Shown: piece after piece, positions 1 through 6,706 of the stretch
Layout: the number at the start of each line of letters is the position of its first letter
How positions within the stretch are numbered: position 1 is the stretch's first letter
Source of the DNA: Promethearchaeota archaeon
GTDB lineage: Archaea; Asgardarchaeota; Lokiarchaeia; Sigynarchaeales; SOKP01
Assembly: GCA_004524425.1 (NCBI GenBank)
Contig: SDNN01000095.1
Coordinates: forward strand, 1-10,166
Length of the DNA: 10,166 nt
Reading direction: 5' to 3'
Program-made: the position numbers and the translations under genes
The notes under the pieces: generated by a model
What the model saw: only the letters and a program-made list of their open reading frames with translations
What the model was told of the DNA's origin: nothing
Database searches by the model: none

Positions 1-255
1 GATAACAATATCCCTTTTTATGTCGCAGCTCCCACCAGCACGCTATCACTTGATGAAACGATTAAAGATGTAACTATTGAGCAACGAGACTTTACTGAGG
101 TTGCTAAGGTCTTGGGAAAGTTACAAATAGTACCAGATGGGGTTGAATGTCTGAATTATGCATTTGATATTACTCCCTTTCGTTTAGTTACGGGAATTAT
201 AACTGAAGATGGAGTATTTTCACCAGAAGAGCTTTTAAGAAAATATGTTAATTAA
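1..255 (+). CDS. mtnA: S-methyl-5-thioribose-1-phosphate isomerase, C-terminal end (partial)
   Basis: The window opens inside this gene; 84 codons remain and end in TAA. The visible part carries two stretches typical of the C-terminus of MtnA, of the eIF2B-alpha/MtnA superfamily: NIPFYVAAPTSTLSLD near the start, then an acidic ERD-type segment (IEQRDF) and AFDITPFRLVTGIITEDGV. Family members convert methylthioribose-1-phosphate to methylthioribulose-1-phosphate in cytoplasmic methionine salvage. In some archaea, relatives act instead on ribose-1,5-bisphosphate or have other sugar-phosphate roles. The PFYVAAPTST and AFD(V/I)TP motifs favour MtnA proper, but the catalytic Cys and Asp lie upstream of the window and cannot be checked. 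The gene is convergent with the dus gene that follows. Family membership is secure; the exact substrate is inferred. Confidence 0.85.
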   Translation, partial: DNNIPFYVAAPTSTLSLDETIKDVTIEQRDFTEVAKVLGKLQIVPDGVECLNYAFDITPFRLVTGIITEDGVFSPEELLRKYVN

Positions 256-339
256 GTTTGCATTGAAAGAAAATTAATAGAATGAGGATTATATTTATAA
301 AAATTACCTACTTTTTTTCAATATATTAATTTATAATGC
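256..339. terminator. Convergent 3' spacer with poly-T tract after mtnA
   Basis: This 84-bp AT-rich spacer lies between two converging genes. On the + strand a run of seven T at 312-318 is a plausible archaeal poly-T terminator for mtnA. On the - strand, short T-rich stretches downstream of dus (T5 at about 299-303) could end that transcript. No stem-loop was identified. Confidence 0.4.
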
Positions 340-1371
340 TTAGGAGTTATTTCTTACTTTAATCTCATTATTCAAATCACTATTTATATCAATGAATTTT
401 ATTAAACATTGTTTTAGCTGTTCCAAATTACGTGTTTTACTTAATCTTCTACGAAGGATTGTAGAATTTTCTAAATTTTTGGTAAGCCAAATAGCATTTC
501 TTTTAAGTTCAACAAATCTATAGTCTTGCTTCGAGCGGGGCAAGTTTAAATCTTGAAGATATTCATCTAAGATTTTTTCATAAATTTCAAGATGATGTTT
601 CATGACGTTTTTATTATTTTCCAATGATATTTTTTTATTTCTCACGAGATATTCATTAATTTGATGAAAAATTCGTGGATTTCCCATTGAACCTCTTCCA
701 ACCATGAGTGCATCGACTCCAGTTTTATTCAGGAAGTATTTAGCAGCTTCTGGAGTAAATACATCACCATTTCCCACAACTGGAATGTTAAGGTTATTTT
801 TTAACTTTTTTACAAATTCTAAGTTAAGAGCTGATTCATCAAAACGATCCTTTACTGTTCTTGCATGAATAGTTACAAATTCTACATTTGAATTGTTAAC
901 AAACTTAGCAAATTCTTTTATATTTACCTCTTCTTCAAATCCCGTTCTTATCTTGAGAGAAACAGGTCTCGATGAGTGCTTTATCATCATGTGAACTAAT
1001 CGTTTTAATCTATCCAGATCTTTCAATAAATATCCGCCATACTTGCCAAGAATAGCTCTTCGTGAAGGACATCCTGCATTAAAGTCTAAAACATTAAATT
1101 CATAACTTTCTAGGATTCTAATCGATTCCATTATTGCCTTTTCATCATTACCGATTAATTGCACGCTTATAGGGCTTTCTTGTTCAATCTTATGCAAATC
1201 TAATTTAGCTGAGGTAGAATCAGTCTGCAATTTTTTAGCATACAACATTGGAGCGCAAACGAGTCCAATTTCAGAAAAATGTCTACAGAACCTTCTATAG
1301 ACGGGGGTTGTTATATTTAACAACGGAGAAAGAACCAAATTGTTTTTTAAATACAAGGAGCCCAATTTCAT
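340..1371 (-). CDS. dus: tRNA-dihydrouridine synthase (Dus family)
   Basis: This 343-aa FMN-dependent enzyme would reduce specific uridines of tRNA to dihydrouridine. The TIM barrel covers roughly residues 1-240. Residues 96-118 hold the family signature (DFNAGCPS followed by a GGYLLKD turn) with catalytic acid Cys101. SLKIR (Lys140) and IHAR (His169) are the usual FMN and uracil-side residues. GNGD (200-203) and GRGSMGNPRIF (225-235) form the phosphate-binding end of the barrel. Residues from about 240 form the helical C-terminal domain that binds tRNA. The N-terminal segment reads LSPLLNITTP instead of the common APMAGVTD, a divergent version of the flavin-binding loop. The ATG start sits 35 bp below an ATTATATTT box and gives a full-length protein. 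It is transcribed alone, divergent from the 165-aa gene. The family is certain; which tRNA position it modifies cannot be read from sequence. Confidence 0.93.
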   Translation of the reverse strand: MKLGSLYLKNNLVLSPLLNITTPVYRRFCRHFSEIGLVCAPMLYAKKLQTDSTSAKLDLHKIEQESPISVQLIGNDEKAIMESIRILESYEFNVLDFNAGCPSRRAILGKYGGYLLKDLDRLKRLVHMMIKHSSRPVSLKIRTGFEEEVNIKEFAKFVNNSNVEFVTIHARTVKDRFDESALNLEFVKKLKNNLNIPVVGNGDVFTPEAAKYFLNKTGVDALMVGRGSMGNPRIFHQINEYLVRNKKISLENNKNVMKHHLEIYEKILDEYLQDLNLPRSKQDYRFVELKRNAIWLTKNLENSTILRRRLSKTRNLEQLKQCLIKFIDINSDLNNEIKVRNNS

Positions 1372-1511
1372 TATTTTTTTATAACTTTTCTTTACGGTTA
1401 TTTACAAAATATAATCAAGGTTTTTTTTAAAAATCAAATTATATTTTAATTAAGAAAAAAAATTGATTTAAAATTAATTTTAATTAATTATAATATAGTA
1501 AAGAGATTTCC
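1372..1511. promoter_or_regulatory. Divergent promoter region, dus / 165-aa gene
   Basis: This 140-bp spacer is extremely AT-rich and separates two divergently transcribed genes. For dus, the - strand reads ATTATATTTT (1406-1415), about 35 bp from the ATG and preceded by a purine-rich stretch that could be a BRE. For the + gene, TTTAAAAT (1467-1474) lies about 40 bp before the ATG, and a second candidate, TTAATTAATTATAATATAG, lies closer. Spacing suits short-leader archaeal transcripts. With so much A+T, the exact boxes are uncertain. Confidence 0.4.
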
Positions 1512-2009
1512 ATGTCAAAATATCTTGAAAAATACGAGTTTGAAGAATCTCCTAAAGAACTGAAATATCTTGATGGTGGACCATTAAAATTGAATGATGA
1601 CTTTGGTTTTTACCATAATAAAAATAAGTTCAGGAAGGAATTGAATAGTCTGCAATATCTTTTCAAAAAATATGTGAAGGCACCATTACTAGCTCCAGGA
1701 ATCAGAGATACTTATTTAAAGGAAGCATATACTGAAAAATTCTTGATATTAATTTTTACGACTGCAGAAAAAATAAGGGAAACAAATCAAATCATTGAAG
1801 CTTGTTCGAGATCCGTGGAAGAATCATGCTATTGTATTAGAACCACCTCAGAATACATGTTACTTTTAGCCAAGGACATGAAGGGAATTAAATCGGGAAT
1901 AAATAGGATGGAAATCATCTTAAAACAGACGTTAGAGGACTATTTCAATCAAAAGAAATTTGATGATTTCATTAAAATCCGACCTTTTGAGCTGTATGCT
2001 TGCCGTTGA
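1512..2009 (+). CDS. Uncharacterised 165-aa helical protein
   Basis: I do not recognise this protein. It has no signal peptide and no clear membrane span. The first 60 residues are charged and aromatic, with two Gly-containing turns (DGGPL at 21-25, DFGFY at 30-34). Residues from about 69 to 145 look like nearly continuous amphipathic helix, with hydrophobic residues in a 3-4 spacing (FLILIFTTAEKI, then EYMLLLAKDMKGIKSGI). That suggests a helical bundle or coiled coil. Four cysteines are present: Cys98, the close pair Cys106 and Cys108 (CYC), and Cys164 next to the C-terminus. They are too irregular to call a zinc site. The ATG is preceded by AAGAGATTTCC, at most a weak ribosome site. Codon and base use match the neighbours, so it looks like a native gene. 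It stands alone between dus (divergent) and the glucan phosphorylase gene (convergent), so context gives no role. Confidence 0.75.
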   Translation: MSKYLEKYEFEESPKELKYLDGGPLKLNDDFGFYHNKNKFRKELNSLQYLFKKYVKAPLLAPGIRDTYLKEAYTEKFLILIFTTAEKIRETNQIIEACSRSVEESCYCIRTTSEYMLLLAKDMKGIKSGINRMEIILKQTLEDYFNQKKFDDFIKIRPFELYACR

Positions 2010-2011
2010 TG

Positions 2012-2048
2012 GGTTCTTTTAACCAAAAAAGTGTATTTCTTATTTTTT
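2012..2048. terminator. Probable bidirectional terminator between convergent genes
   Basis: The spacer between the 165-aa gene and the phosphorylase gene holds a small inverted repeat, GGTT (2012-2015) with AACC (2021-2024). It is followed by A6 at 2025-2030, which is T6 for the - strand transcript, and by T6 at 2043-2048 for the + strand transcript. Poly-T tracts are the usual archaeal termination signal; the 4-bp stem is weak. Confidence 0.5.
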
Positions 2049-2072
2049 GCTAATGAGTCACGTAATGTTTAA

Positions 2073-3782
2073 TTAAGGCGCGTATTTCCATGGTCTCTGT
2101 TTCTTTAATTTATATGCTTTTTCAGCATACTCGGTGACCATCCGATGGGTATTAAAGTAGGCTGCTAAAGAAATGGCATTTTTTTGCCTAAAAATCCACT
2201 CATCATGATTTTGGTAGGTTGGAATAATCAATTTTTCTAAAGTTTCATAAATGTAATTAGAATCTACTTGCCAATCGTTTTCAGCAGCTTTAGGATCGGA
2301 GTCATCTGGCCCGATGGCCCAGCCTGCTAATGGATTCATGGCATATCCTTCCAACCACCAGCCATCTTGAACGCTAAAATTTAATATTCCATTTAGAGCT
2401 GCCTTCATGCCTGAAGTACCTGATGCTTCTCGGTATCTCTCAGGCGTATTAAGCCATATATCCACACCTGATACGAGCATGTGGGCTAAATCCATGTTAT
2501 AATTTTCCATTAAGACTACTTTTACTCCGTAATTGTCATATAAATATTCACTTGATTCAAAAATTTTCTTGATATAATCTTTTCCAGCTTGGTCTTTAGG
2601 GTGAGCCTTTCCCGCGAATATGAACTGAATATTATTCCTGCATATCTTCCCTAACCTGTCAATATCGTGAAATATTAAAATAGCTCTTTTATATGTAGCA
2701 AAACGCCTCGCAAATCCTATGGTTATTAATTCTTCATCAAGTAAATTCCAACTATGGCTTTTCTGATAGCTAATTAAATTGAATTTATTTTCGATGTGAG
2801 CATCAAAGAGATCCAAATCATCGATTTCAATGGCATTTTGAAGAACACTTGGTACAGATTTCCAATTGGGCCATTTTTTATCAAAAATGTCTTTCATTGG
2901 TTTTGAAACCCAAAAAGGCAAGTGAATACCATTAGTAATGTAATCAACCTTGAAATTTGGAAACATTTTATTAGAAATATCTCCATGTTTCCGCGCTACA
3001 CCATTTTGATATCTCGATAAATTCATTGCTAAAAGAGTCATGTTTAACTCGTCTTTTCCTCCTAACTCCTTAATATTACTTGGAAGGGTATCTCTAAAAA
3101 CGTCCTTTACCAAATCATAGTTGAATTTATCATGACCTGCGGGAACTGGGGTATGCGTGGTAAAAACAACCCGATCTTTTACTTTTTCTGGGTCCTTTAA
3201 TTCGCTCAATAATTCAAGAGTCGCAAAAGATCCATGACCTTCATTTATGTGATAAACTTTAAGATTTTCATATCCCAAAGATTTTAAAAGTTTGACTCCG
3301 CCAATTCCCAAAATCATTTCTTGAACAATTCGGTGCCAACGACTGGTTGAATCATAGAGAGCTGCGGTTAAACGCTTTTGCCAATCTTCATTACCCTCTA
3401 CTTCAGTAGTTAATAAATATATGGGGATTATATGACCCGATTGTCCGATCACGCGATATAACCAAGCAGAAATTTTTACTTCCTTACCTTGAATTGTTAT
3501 TGAGATTGGTTTCTCAACCTTATCGAATTCATAGAAATAACTCCACTCGATTTCTTTTTCTTTTTGTTCTCCTTTTTCATTGAATAATTGATAGAAATAT
3601 CCACTACTATAACATAGACATATTCCTACCATGGGAATTTCTAAATCTGCGGCACTTCTAACTGTATCACCTGATAATACCCCTAAACCACCACTATAAG
3701 TAGGAATATTTGAATCAAGACCTATTTCCATTGAAATGTATGCTATAGTCGTGTCATTAATCAATTCTTTATTGACTTCCAT
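2073..3782 (-). CDS. glgP: Alpha-glucan (glycogen/maltodextrin) phosphorylase, short form
   Basis: This GT35-family protein of 569 aa would cleave terminal alpha-1,4-glucose units with inorganic phosphate to give glucose-1-phosphate, using PLP. The N-terminal domain has PTYSGGLGVLSGD (27-39), the glycine loop of the active site, and INEGH (179-183). TNGIHLPFW (283-291) and GFARRFATYKRA (356-367) follow; Arg360 and Lys365 align with the phosphate-binding Arg569 and Lys574 of rabbit muscle phosphorylase. EASGTSGMKAALNG (452-465) contains Lys460, the PLP Schiff-base lysine. The length fits the short archaeal/thermophile subfamily, not the roughly 800-residue muscle type, and no DUF3417-type N-terminal extension is present. 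The ATG is preceded by AGTGAT, an SD-like match, with 5 bases between. The gene is divergent from the OYE gene and convergent with the 165-aa gene. The family is certain; glycogen versus maltodextrin preference is not visible. Confidence 0.95.
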   Translation of the reverse strand: MEVNKELINDTTIAYISMEIGLDSNIPTYSGGLGVLSGDTVRSAADLEIPMVGICLCYSSGYFYQLFNEKGEQKEKEIEWSYFYEFDKVEKPISITIQGKEVKISAWLYRVIGQSGHIIPIYLLTTEVEGNEDWQKRLTAALYDSTSRWHRIVQEMILGIGGVKLLKSLGYENLKVYHINEGHGSFATLELLSELKDPEKVKDRVVFTTHTPVPAGHDKFNYDLVKDVFRDTLPSNIKELGGKDELNMTLLAMNLSRYQNGVARKHGDISNKMFPNFKVDYITNGIHLPFWVSKPMKDIFDKKWPNWKSVPSVLQNAIEIDDLDLFDAHIENKFNLISYQKSHSWNLLDEELITIGFARRFATYKRAILIFHDIDRLGKICRNNIQFIFAGKAHPKDQAGKDYIKKIFESSEYLYDNYGVKVVLMENYNMDLAHMLVSGVDIWLNTPERYREASGTSGMKAALNGILNFSVQDGWWLEGYAMNPLAGWAIGPDDSDPKAAENDWQVDSNYIYETLEKLIIPTYQNHDEWIFRQKNAISLAAYFNTHRMVTEYAEKAYKLKKQRPWKYAP

Positions 3783-4109
3783 ATGGTATCACTAAATTTT
3801 TTTTAACATGGACACTTGAGGTAAAAAATACTTTCCTTTTTATGTATTTTAATAGTTTAAATATAATTTAAATATAGAGAATATGAATAATAAAGATATA
3901 GTAAAATATTGAAAATAATTTGTAATCCCGGATTTCGAAACTTATTTACATTTTGAATAACTTTTCCGTCGCTCTCTGAATTGATACACTCATTTCGAGG
4001 GGCGTGATCTGAATTATTATTTAATCAAATAATTAAATATTAAGGATCATGAGATATTCTATTAAAGCAGTTATAATTTTTAATAAAACTTAAGAAAAGA
4101 TAGAATAAA
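3783..4109. promoter_or_regulatory. 327-bp divergent spacer: phosphorylase and OYE promoters plus a GC-richer island
   Basis: For the phosphorylase (- strand), AGTGAT at 3788-3793 is a Shine-Dalgarno-like site. TTAAAATAC at about 3843-3851 and the palindrome TTTAAATATAATTTAAA (3856-3872) are TATA candidates. For the OYE gene (+ strand), TTATAATTTT at 4071-4080 lies about 35 bp before the ATG, giving a short or nearly absent leader. Between them, about 3925-4012 is less AT-rich than the surroundings. It contains a possible imperfect hairpin (CGCTCTC at 3970-3976 with GAGGGGCG at 3997-4004) and the 8-bp direct repeat TCTGAATT (3975-3982 and 4008-4015). No tRNA fold was found. No gene is supported here. 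Confidence 0.4.
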
Positions 4110-5237
4110 ATGAATTTTGATCATTTGTTTAAATCAGGGGCAATTGGAAATGTTTCAATCAAAAATCGCTTAGTTCGTTCTGCCACTTGGGAATCTCGAG
4201 CCACTAAAGATGGATATGTCACGGATAGCTTGATTGAATTTTATAAGGAATTAGCAGAAGGAGGAATAGGACTAATTATAACCGGATATATCGCTGTAGA
4301 TCCTATAGGAGCACAGACCATACGCATGTCTCGAATCTATGATGATTCTTACATGAAAGGTCAAACAAAATTAGTAAATGCAGTCCACGAATCTTCAGAT
4401 GTAAAGATCGCTGCCCAGATTGCCCATACAGGTAATAATGTCATTAGTAAAGACTTAGAAACTGTCGGTCCATCTGCCATACGAGATCCGATAACAAAAA
4501 AATTCTGCCGCGTGTTAAAAAAAAATGAGATAGAAGAAATCATCACGAAATTTGTTAAAGCTGGTATAAGAGCATATGAATGTGAATATGATATGGTACA
4601 ATTACACGCAGCTCATGGATATTTGTTAAGTGATTTCATCTCTCCATTTACTAATAGGCGCGATGATGAATTCGGGGGAAGCAATCTGAATCGTATAAAA
4701 ATTATCGTTGATATTTATCAAGGAATTAGAGACCACCTGGGAAATGATTTTCCCGTGATTATAAAATTAACAACCAGGGATTTCTTAGGAGAAGGAAAAG
4801 GATTATCATTAGAGGAAGGAGTGGAGATTGCCAAGCATTTGGTAGAACTAGGTTTTGATGCTATTGAACCCAGTTGTGGGCGTACGAATTTGAGAGCGAC
4901 TAATAATAAATCGTTTCCAAGCGTCAATTTTAATACACCTGAAGATGAAAACTACTTTTTACCACTAGCGAAAGCATTAAAACCCGGCATGAAAGATTGT
5001 CCATTAATTCTCATGGGTGGGATACGAAATCCGTTATCCGCTGAAAAAATTTTGCGAGATCAAATAGCTGATTTCATTTCAATGAGTCGCCCCTTTATTT
5101 ATGAGCCTCACTTAGCTAAGCGATGGAAAAATGGTGATATATCGCCATCACTTTGTACTAACTGTAATGCTTGTTTCGGTACAGGCGGTAGGGGAGAAGT
5201 ACATTGTGTAATTAGAAAGAAATTAGAAAAGAGCTAA
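4110..5237 (+). CDS. Old Yellow Enzyme-family NADH:flavin oxidoreductase with C-terminal Cys cluster
   Basis: This 375-aa FMN-binding TIM-barrel protein belongs to the NADH:flavin oxidoreductase / OYE / 2-enoate reductase family. Members usually reduce activated C=C bonds. Visible marks are LIITGYIAV (55-63), AAQIAHTGNN (101-110), and VQLHAAHGYLLSDFISPF (163-180) with the substrate-binding pair His166/His169 and Tyr171. TNRRDDEFGGS (181-191), GGIRNP (303-308) and SMSRPFIYEP (324-333) form the flavin-phosphate end. The C-terminus has Cys349, Cys352, Cys355 and Cys366 (CTNCNAC, then HC), placed where 2-enoate reductase-type members bind a 4Fe-4S cluster. The NAD(P)H-binding second half of those two-domain enzymes is missing, so electrons must come from NAD(P)H directly at FMN, or from a ferredoxin-like partner. 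The ATG start gives a complete barrel. It is monocistronic and divergent from the phosphorylase. The family is certain; the substrate is unknown. Confidence 0.92.
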   Translation: MNFDHLFKSGAIGNVSIKNRLVRSATWESRATKDGYVTDSLIEFYKELAEGGIGLIITGYIAVDPIGAQTIRMSRIYDDSYMKGQTKLVNAVHESSDVKIAAQIAHTGNNVISKDLETVGPSAIRDPITKKFCRVLKKNEIEEIITKFVKAGIRAYECEYDMVQLHAAHGYLLSDFISPFTNRRDDEFGGSNLNRIKIIVDIYQGIRDHLGNDFPVIIKLTTRDFLGEGKGLSLEEGVEIAKHLVELGFDAIEPSCGRTNLRATNNKSFPSVNFNTPEDENYFLPLAKALKPGMKDCPLILMGGIRNPLSAEKILRDQIADFISMSRPFIYEPHLAKRWKNGDISPSLCTNCNACFGTGGRGEVHCVIRKKLEKS

Positions 5238-5397
5238 TTTTTTCTTTCATTTGATAATAATATACTTTAAAAAATATTTAAAATGATAATTAGTTTTCTA
5301 GCCGTTAACAAGTATTATGAATGTATGTATTATGAAATAGAAGCTTCAGAATCTCGTAAGACTAAATAAAAAAATGAAATAAAAATGAGAAGTAAAA
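5238..5397. terminator. Convergent terminators, OYE / MBL-fold gene
   Basis: The spacer is 160 bp. A T-rich tract (TTTTTTCTTTC) begins at the OYE stop codon and would end the + transcript. For the - strand gene, 5364-5385 reads on its own strand as T5-A-TTTC-A-T7-A-TTT, a strong U-rich tract. The middle holds nothing recognisable. Confidence 0.45.
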
Positions 5398-6027
5398 CTA
5401 AATTTTCAAGGTTCTATTTTCTAAAATCTCCACTTTTATGCTTGGGTCTTTTTTAGCTAATGTTTTTCCAAAATCATCAAGTTTCTTGTCCCAATTATGC
5501 ATTGGTACCACTATTTTAGGCTTTATATCCATCGCAGCTTCACATGCCTCTTCAAAATCCATGGTATATGTGCCACCGCAAGGCAACAAGGCCACCGTGA
5601 TGTTATCAAGGTCTTTCATTTCAGGGATTCTTTCCGTGTCTCCAGCGTGGTAAATGCGTTTCCCTTCCGTTTCTATTATTGTTCCAGCCCACTCATTGCT
5701 TTTAGGATGTGTTTGTTTCTTAATTGTATATGCAGGAACGAGTTGGATATTAATATCGTCCGTTTTGTAAGCTTCACCAATTTTTAAAGCTTTTCCATTA
5801 AATTCCTTTAGGTTTGAAGCAATGCTTTGGGGCCCCAATAATATCGTATTTTCCTTCATTAATTTTTGAATCGATTCCCCATGAAAATGATCTCCATGTG
5901 AATGACTTGAAATAATGATATCCGCTTTTTCCACCTCTTTAGGTAATTGATATGGATCAAGGTAGATTATTTTACCAGTTTCAGTTTTAATTTTAAAACA
6001 AGCATGTCCTATCCAAAAAATTTCCAT
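5398..6027 (-). CDS. MBL-fold metal-dependent hydrolase (UlaG-like / UPF0173-type)
   Basis: This 209-aa cytoplasmic protein is a compact metallo-beta-lactamase fold without extra domains. It starts with the typical MEIFWIGHACFKIK strand. The metal-binding motif SHSHGDH spans 41-47 (His42, His44, Asp46, His47). YHAGDT (126-131) provides His127 and the bridging Asp130, and VVPMHNW (173-179) supplies His177. The early GHA segment and LDPY (23-26) match the UlaG-like branch (COG2220), which includes L-ascorbate-6-phosphate lactonase and many uncharacterised archaeal phosphodiesterase or lactonase-like proteins. The substrate cannot be assigned. The ATG at 6027 is backed by a good Shine-Dalgarno-like site, GTGAGGG, about 7 bases upstream. 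It lies 147 bp downstream of the co-directional 124-aa gene, but with its own promoter candidate and a T-rich tract between them, so co-transcription is doubtful. Confidence 0.9.
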   Translation of the reverse strand: MEIFWIGHACFKIKTETGKIIYLDPYQLPKEVEKADIIISSHSHGDHFHGESIQKLMKENTILLGPQSIASNLKEFNGKALKIGEAYKTDDINIQLVPAYTIKKQTHPKSNEWAGTIIETEGKRIYHAGDTERIPEMKDLDNITVALLPCGGTYTMDFEEACEAAMDIKPKIVVPMHNWDKKLDDFGKTLAKKDPSIKVEILENRTLKI

Positions 6028-6034
6028 TCTTAAG

Positions 6035-6072
6035 CCCTCACTTTTAGATGTTAAGTTAGTTATTAAGTATCA
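6035..6072 (-). promoter_or_regulatory. Ribosome binding site and TATA candidate of the MBL-fold gene
   Basis: On the - strand AAGTGAGGG (6035-6043) precedes the ATG by 7 bases. It is the best Shine-Dalgarno match in the window and fixes the start. Further upstream, ATGATACTTAATAAC (about 6058-6072) is a possible TATA box. Together they suggest an independent transcript with a short leader, separate from the gene at 6175-6549. Confidence 0.45.
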
Positions 6073-6174
6073 TTAATGAATTAACAAACAAAAATCTTAC
6101 ACTGACAATTTTTTCGACTTTAGGTAGAAAAATTGAAAAGAAATTGGATTAAAAATGGTTAGTTAAAATAAAAA

Positions 6175-6549
6175 TTAGTCTTCTTTATTATATTTTAATT
6201 CTGAACTTGTTAAGGAGACTTTTTTATAAATATTAAAGGTATCAGTATTTTGTAAATCTAGCTCCTTGATTCTTTCTGAAAACATTTTATTTTTAAAATC
6301 TGGCAAGTTATTGAGTAAATTGGGATTTGAAATTTCATTTACATGATTAAAATTTAAAGATTTCACATCAGGTTTCAAATCAGCATTAAATTCTTTTTCC
6401 TCTTCTAAATATGATTCATAAAATGGATGTATCGGTCTAATTTGACTGTAATATAGATCTTCAATCTTAATAGCATTTTGAGGCACGGAGAATTCAATAA
6501 TTCGACAAATTGGACAATTAATCTCATCAAGTCCATGAATGCAAGGCAT
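6175..6549 (-). CDS. Small protein with N-terminal CxH-x6-CxxC zinc-knuckle motif
   Basis: This 124-aa protein is not assigned to any function I know. Its N-terminus, MPCIHGLDEINCPICR, presents Cys3, His5, Cys12 and Cys15 in a CxH-x6-CxxC arrangement. That is a plausible single-zinc knuckle right at the start of the chain. The rest (about 25-124) is low in hydrophobic core residues, rich in Asn, Glu, Lys and Asp, and contains ERIKELDLQ near 92-100, so much of it may be disordered or a linker with short helices. There is no signal peptide or membrane span. The ATG is supported by the motif starting at residue 3. It is divergent from the nucleotidyltransferase gene and upstream of the MBL-fold gene on the same strand. 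Such a short zinc head with a floppy tail would suit a protein- or nucleic-acid-binding adaptor, but that is inference only. Confidence 0.75.
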   Translation of the reverse strand: MPCIHGLDEINCPICRIIEFSVPQNAIKIEDLYYSQIRPIHPFYESYLEEEKEFNADLKPDVKSLNFNHVNEISNPNLLNNLPDFKNKMFSERIKELDLQNTDTFNIYKKVSLTSSELKYNKED

Positions 6550-6706
6550 TTTTTTTCTCGTTTTAAAATTTTATCTTGAGTCTATCTTTTCCAAATCATT
6601 TTTTTCTTATATTCTTTTTCATAATTAAATATTATTAAACAAGAATCATAAGTATATTATTATTAATTGATGTATTTTTTACATTCAATCAAGTAATTAC
6701 AAGAAT
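6550..6706. promoter_or_regulatory. Divergent promoter region, zinc-knuckle gene / nucleotidyltransferase
   Basis: This is a 157-bp AT-rich spacer. On the - strand, GATAAAATTTTAAAA (6561-6575) is a TATA candidate 12-26 bp before the ATG of the 124-aa gene. On the + strand, TGTATTTTTTA (6671-6681) sits about 26-36 bp before the ATG at 6707, suggesting a nearly leaderless nucleotidyltransferase mRNA. No Shine-Dalgarno match precedes that ATG, which agrees. Confidence 0.4.

Noticed and set aside
1248..1430. 60-codon + strand open frame over the 5' end of dus
   Set aside because: It is antisense to the conserved N-terminus of the dihydrouridine synthase and has no recognisable protein features.
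1431..1500. TTAATTAATTA-type repeats upstream of the 165-aa gene
   Set aside because: This is simple AT-rich promoter sequence without a regular repeat unit; not a repeat family or CRISPR.
3926..3945. TTCGAAA resembling a tRNA T-loop
   Set aside because: The flanks do not form a 5-bp T-stem and no acceptor, D or anticodon arm can be drawn nearby.
4049..4093. 14-codon + strand ORF just upstream of the OYE gene (MRYSIKAVIIFNKT)
   Set aside because: It is too short, overlaps the likely TATA box at 4071-4080, and has no convincing ribosome site.
4361..4927. Two - strand open frames (61 and 69 codons) inside the OYE gene
   Set aside because: They are antisense to strongly conserved OYE motifs and have no support of their own.
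5438..5787. Two + strand open frames (71 and 96 codons) inside the MBL-fold gene
   Set aside because: They overlap each other and the conserved hydrolase on the other strand; they are frame shadows.
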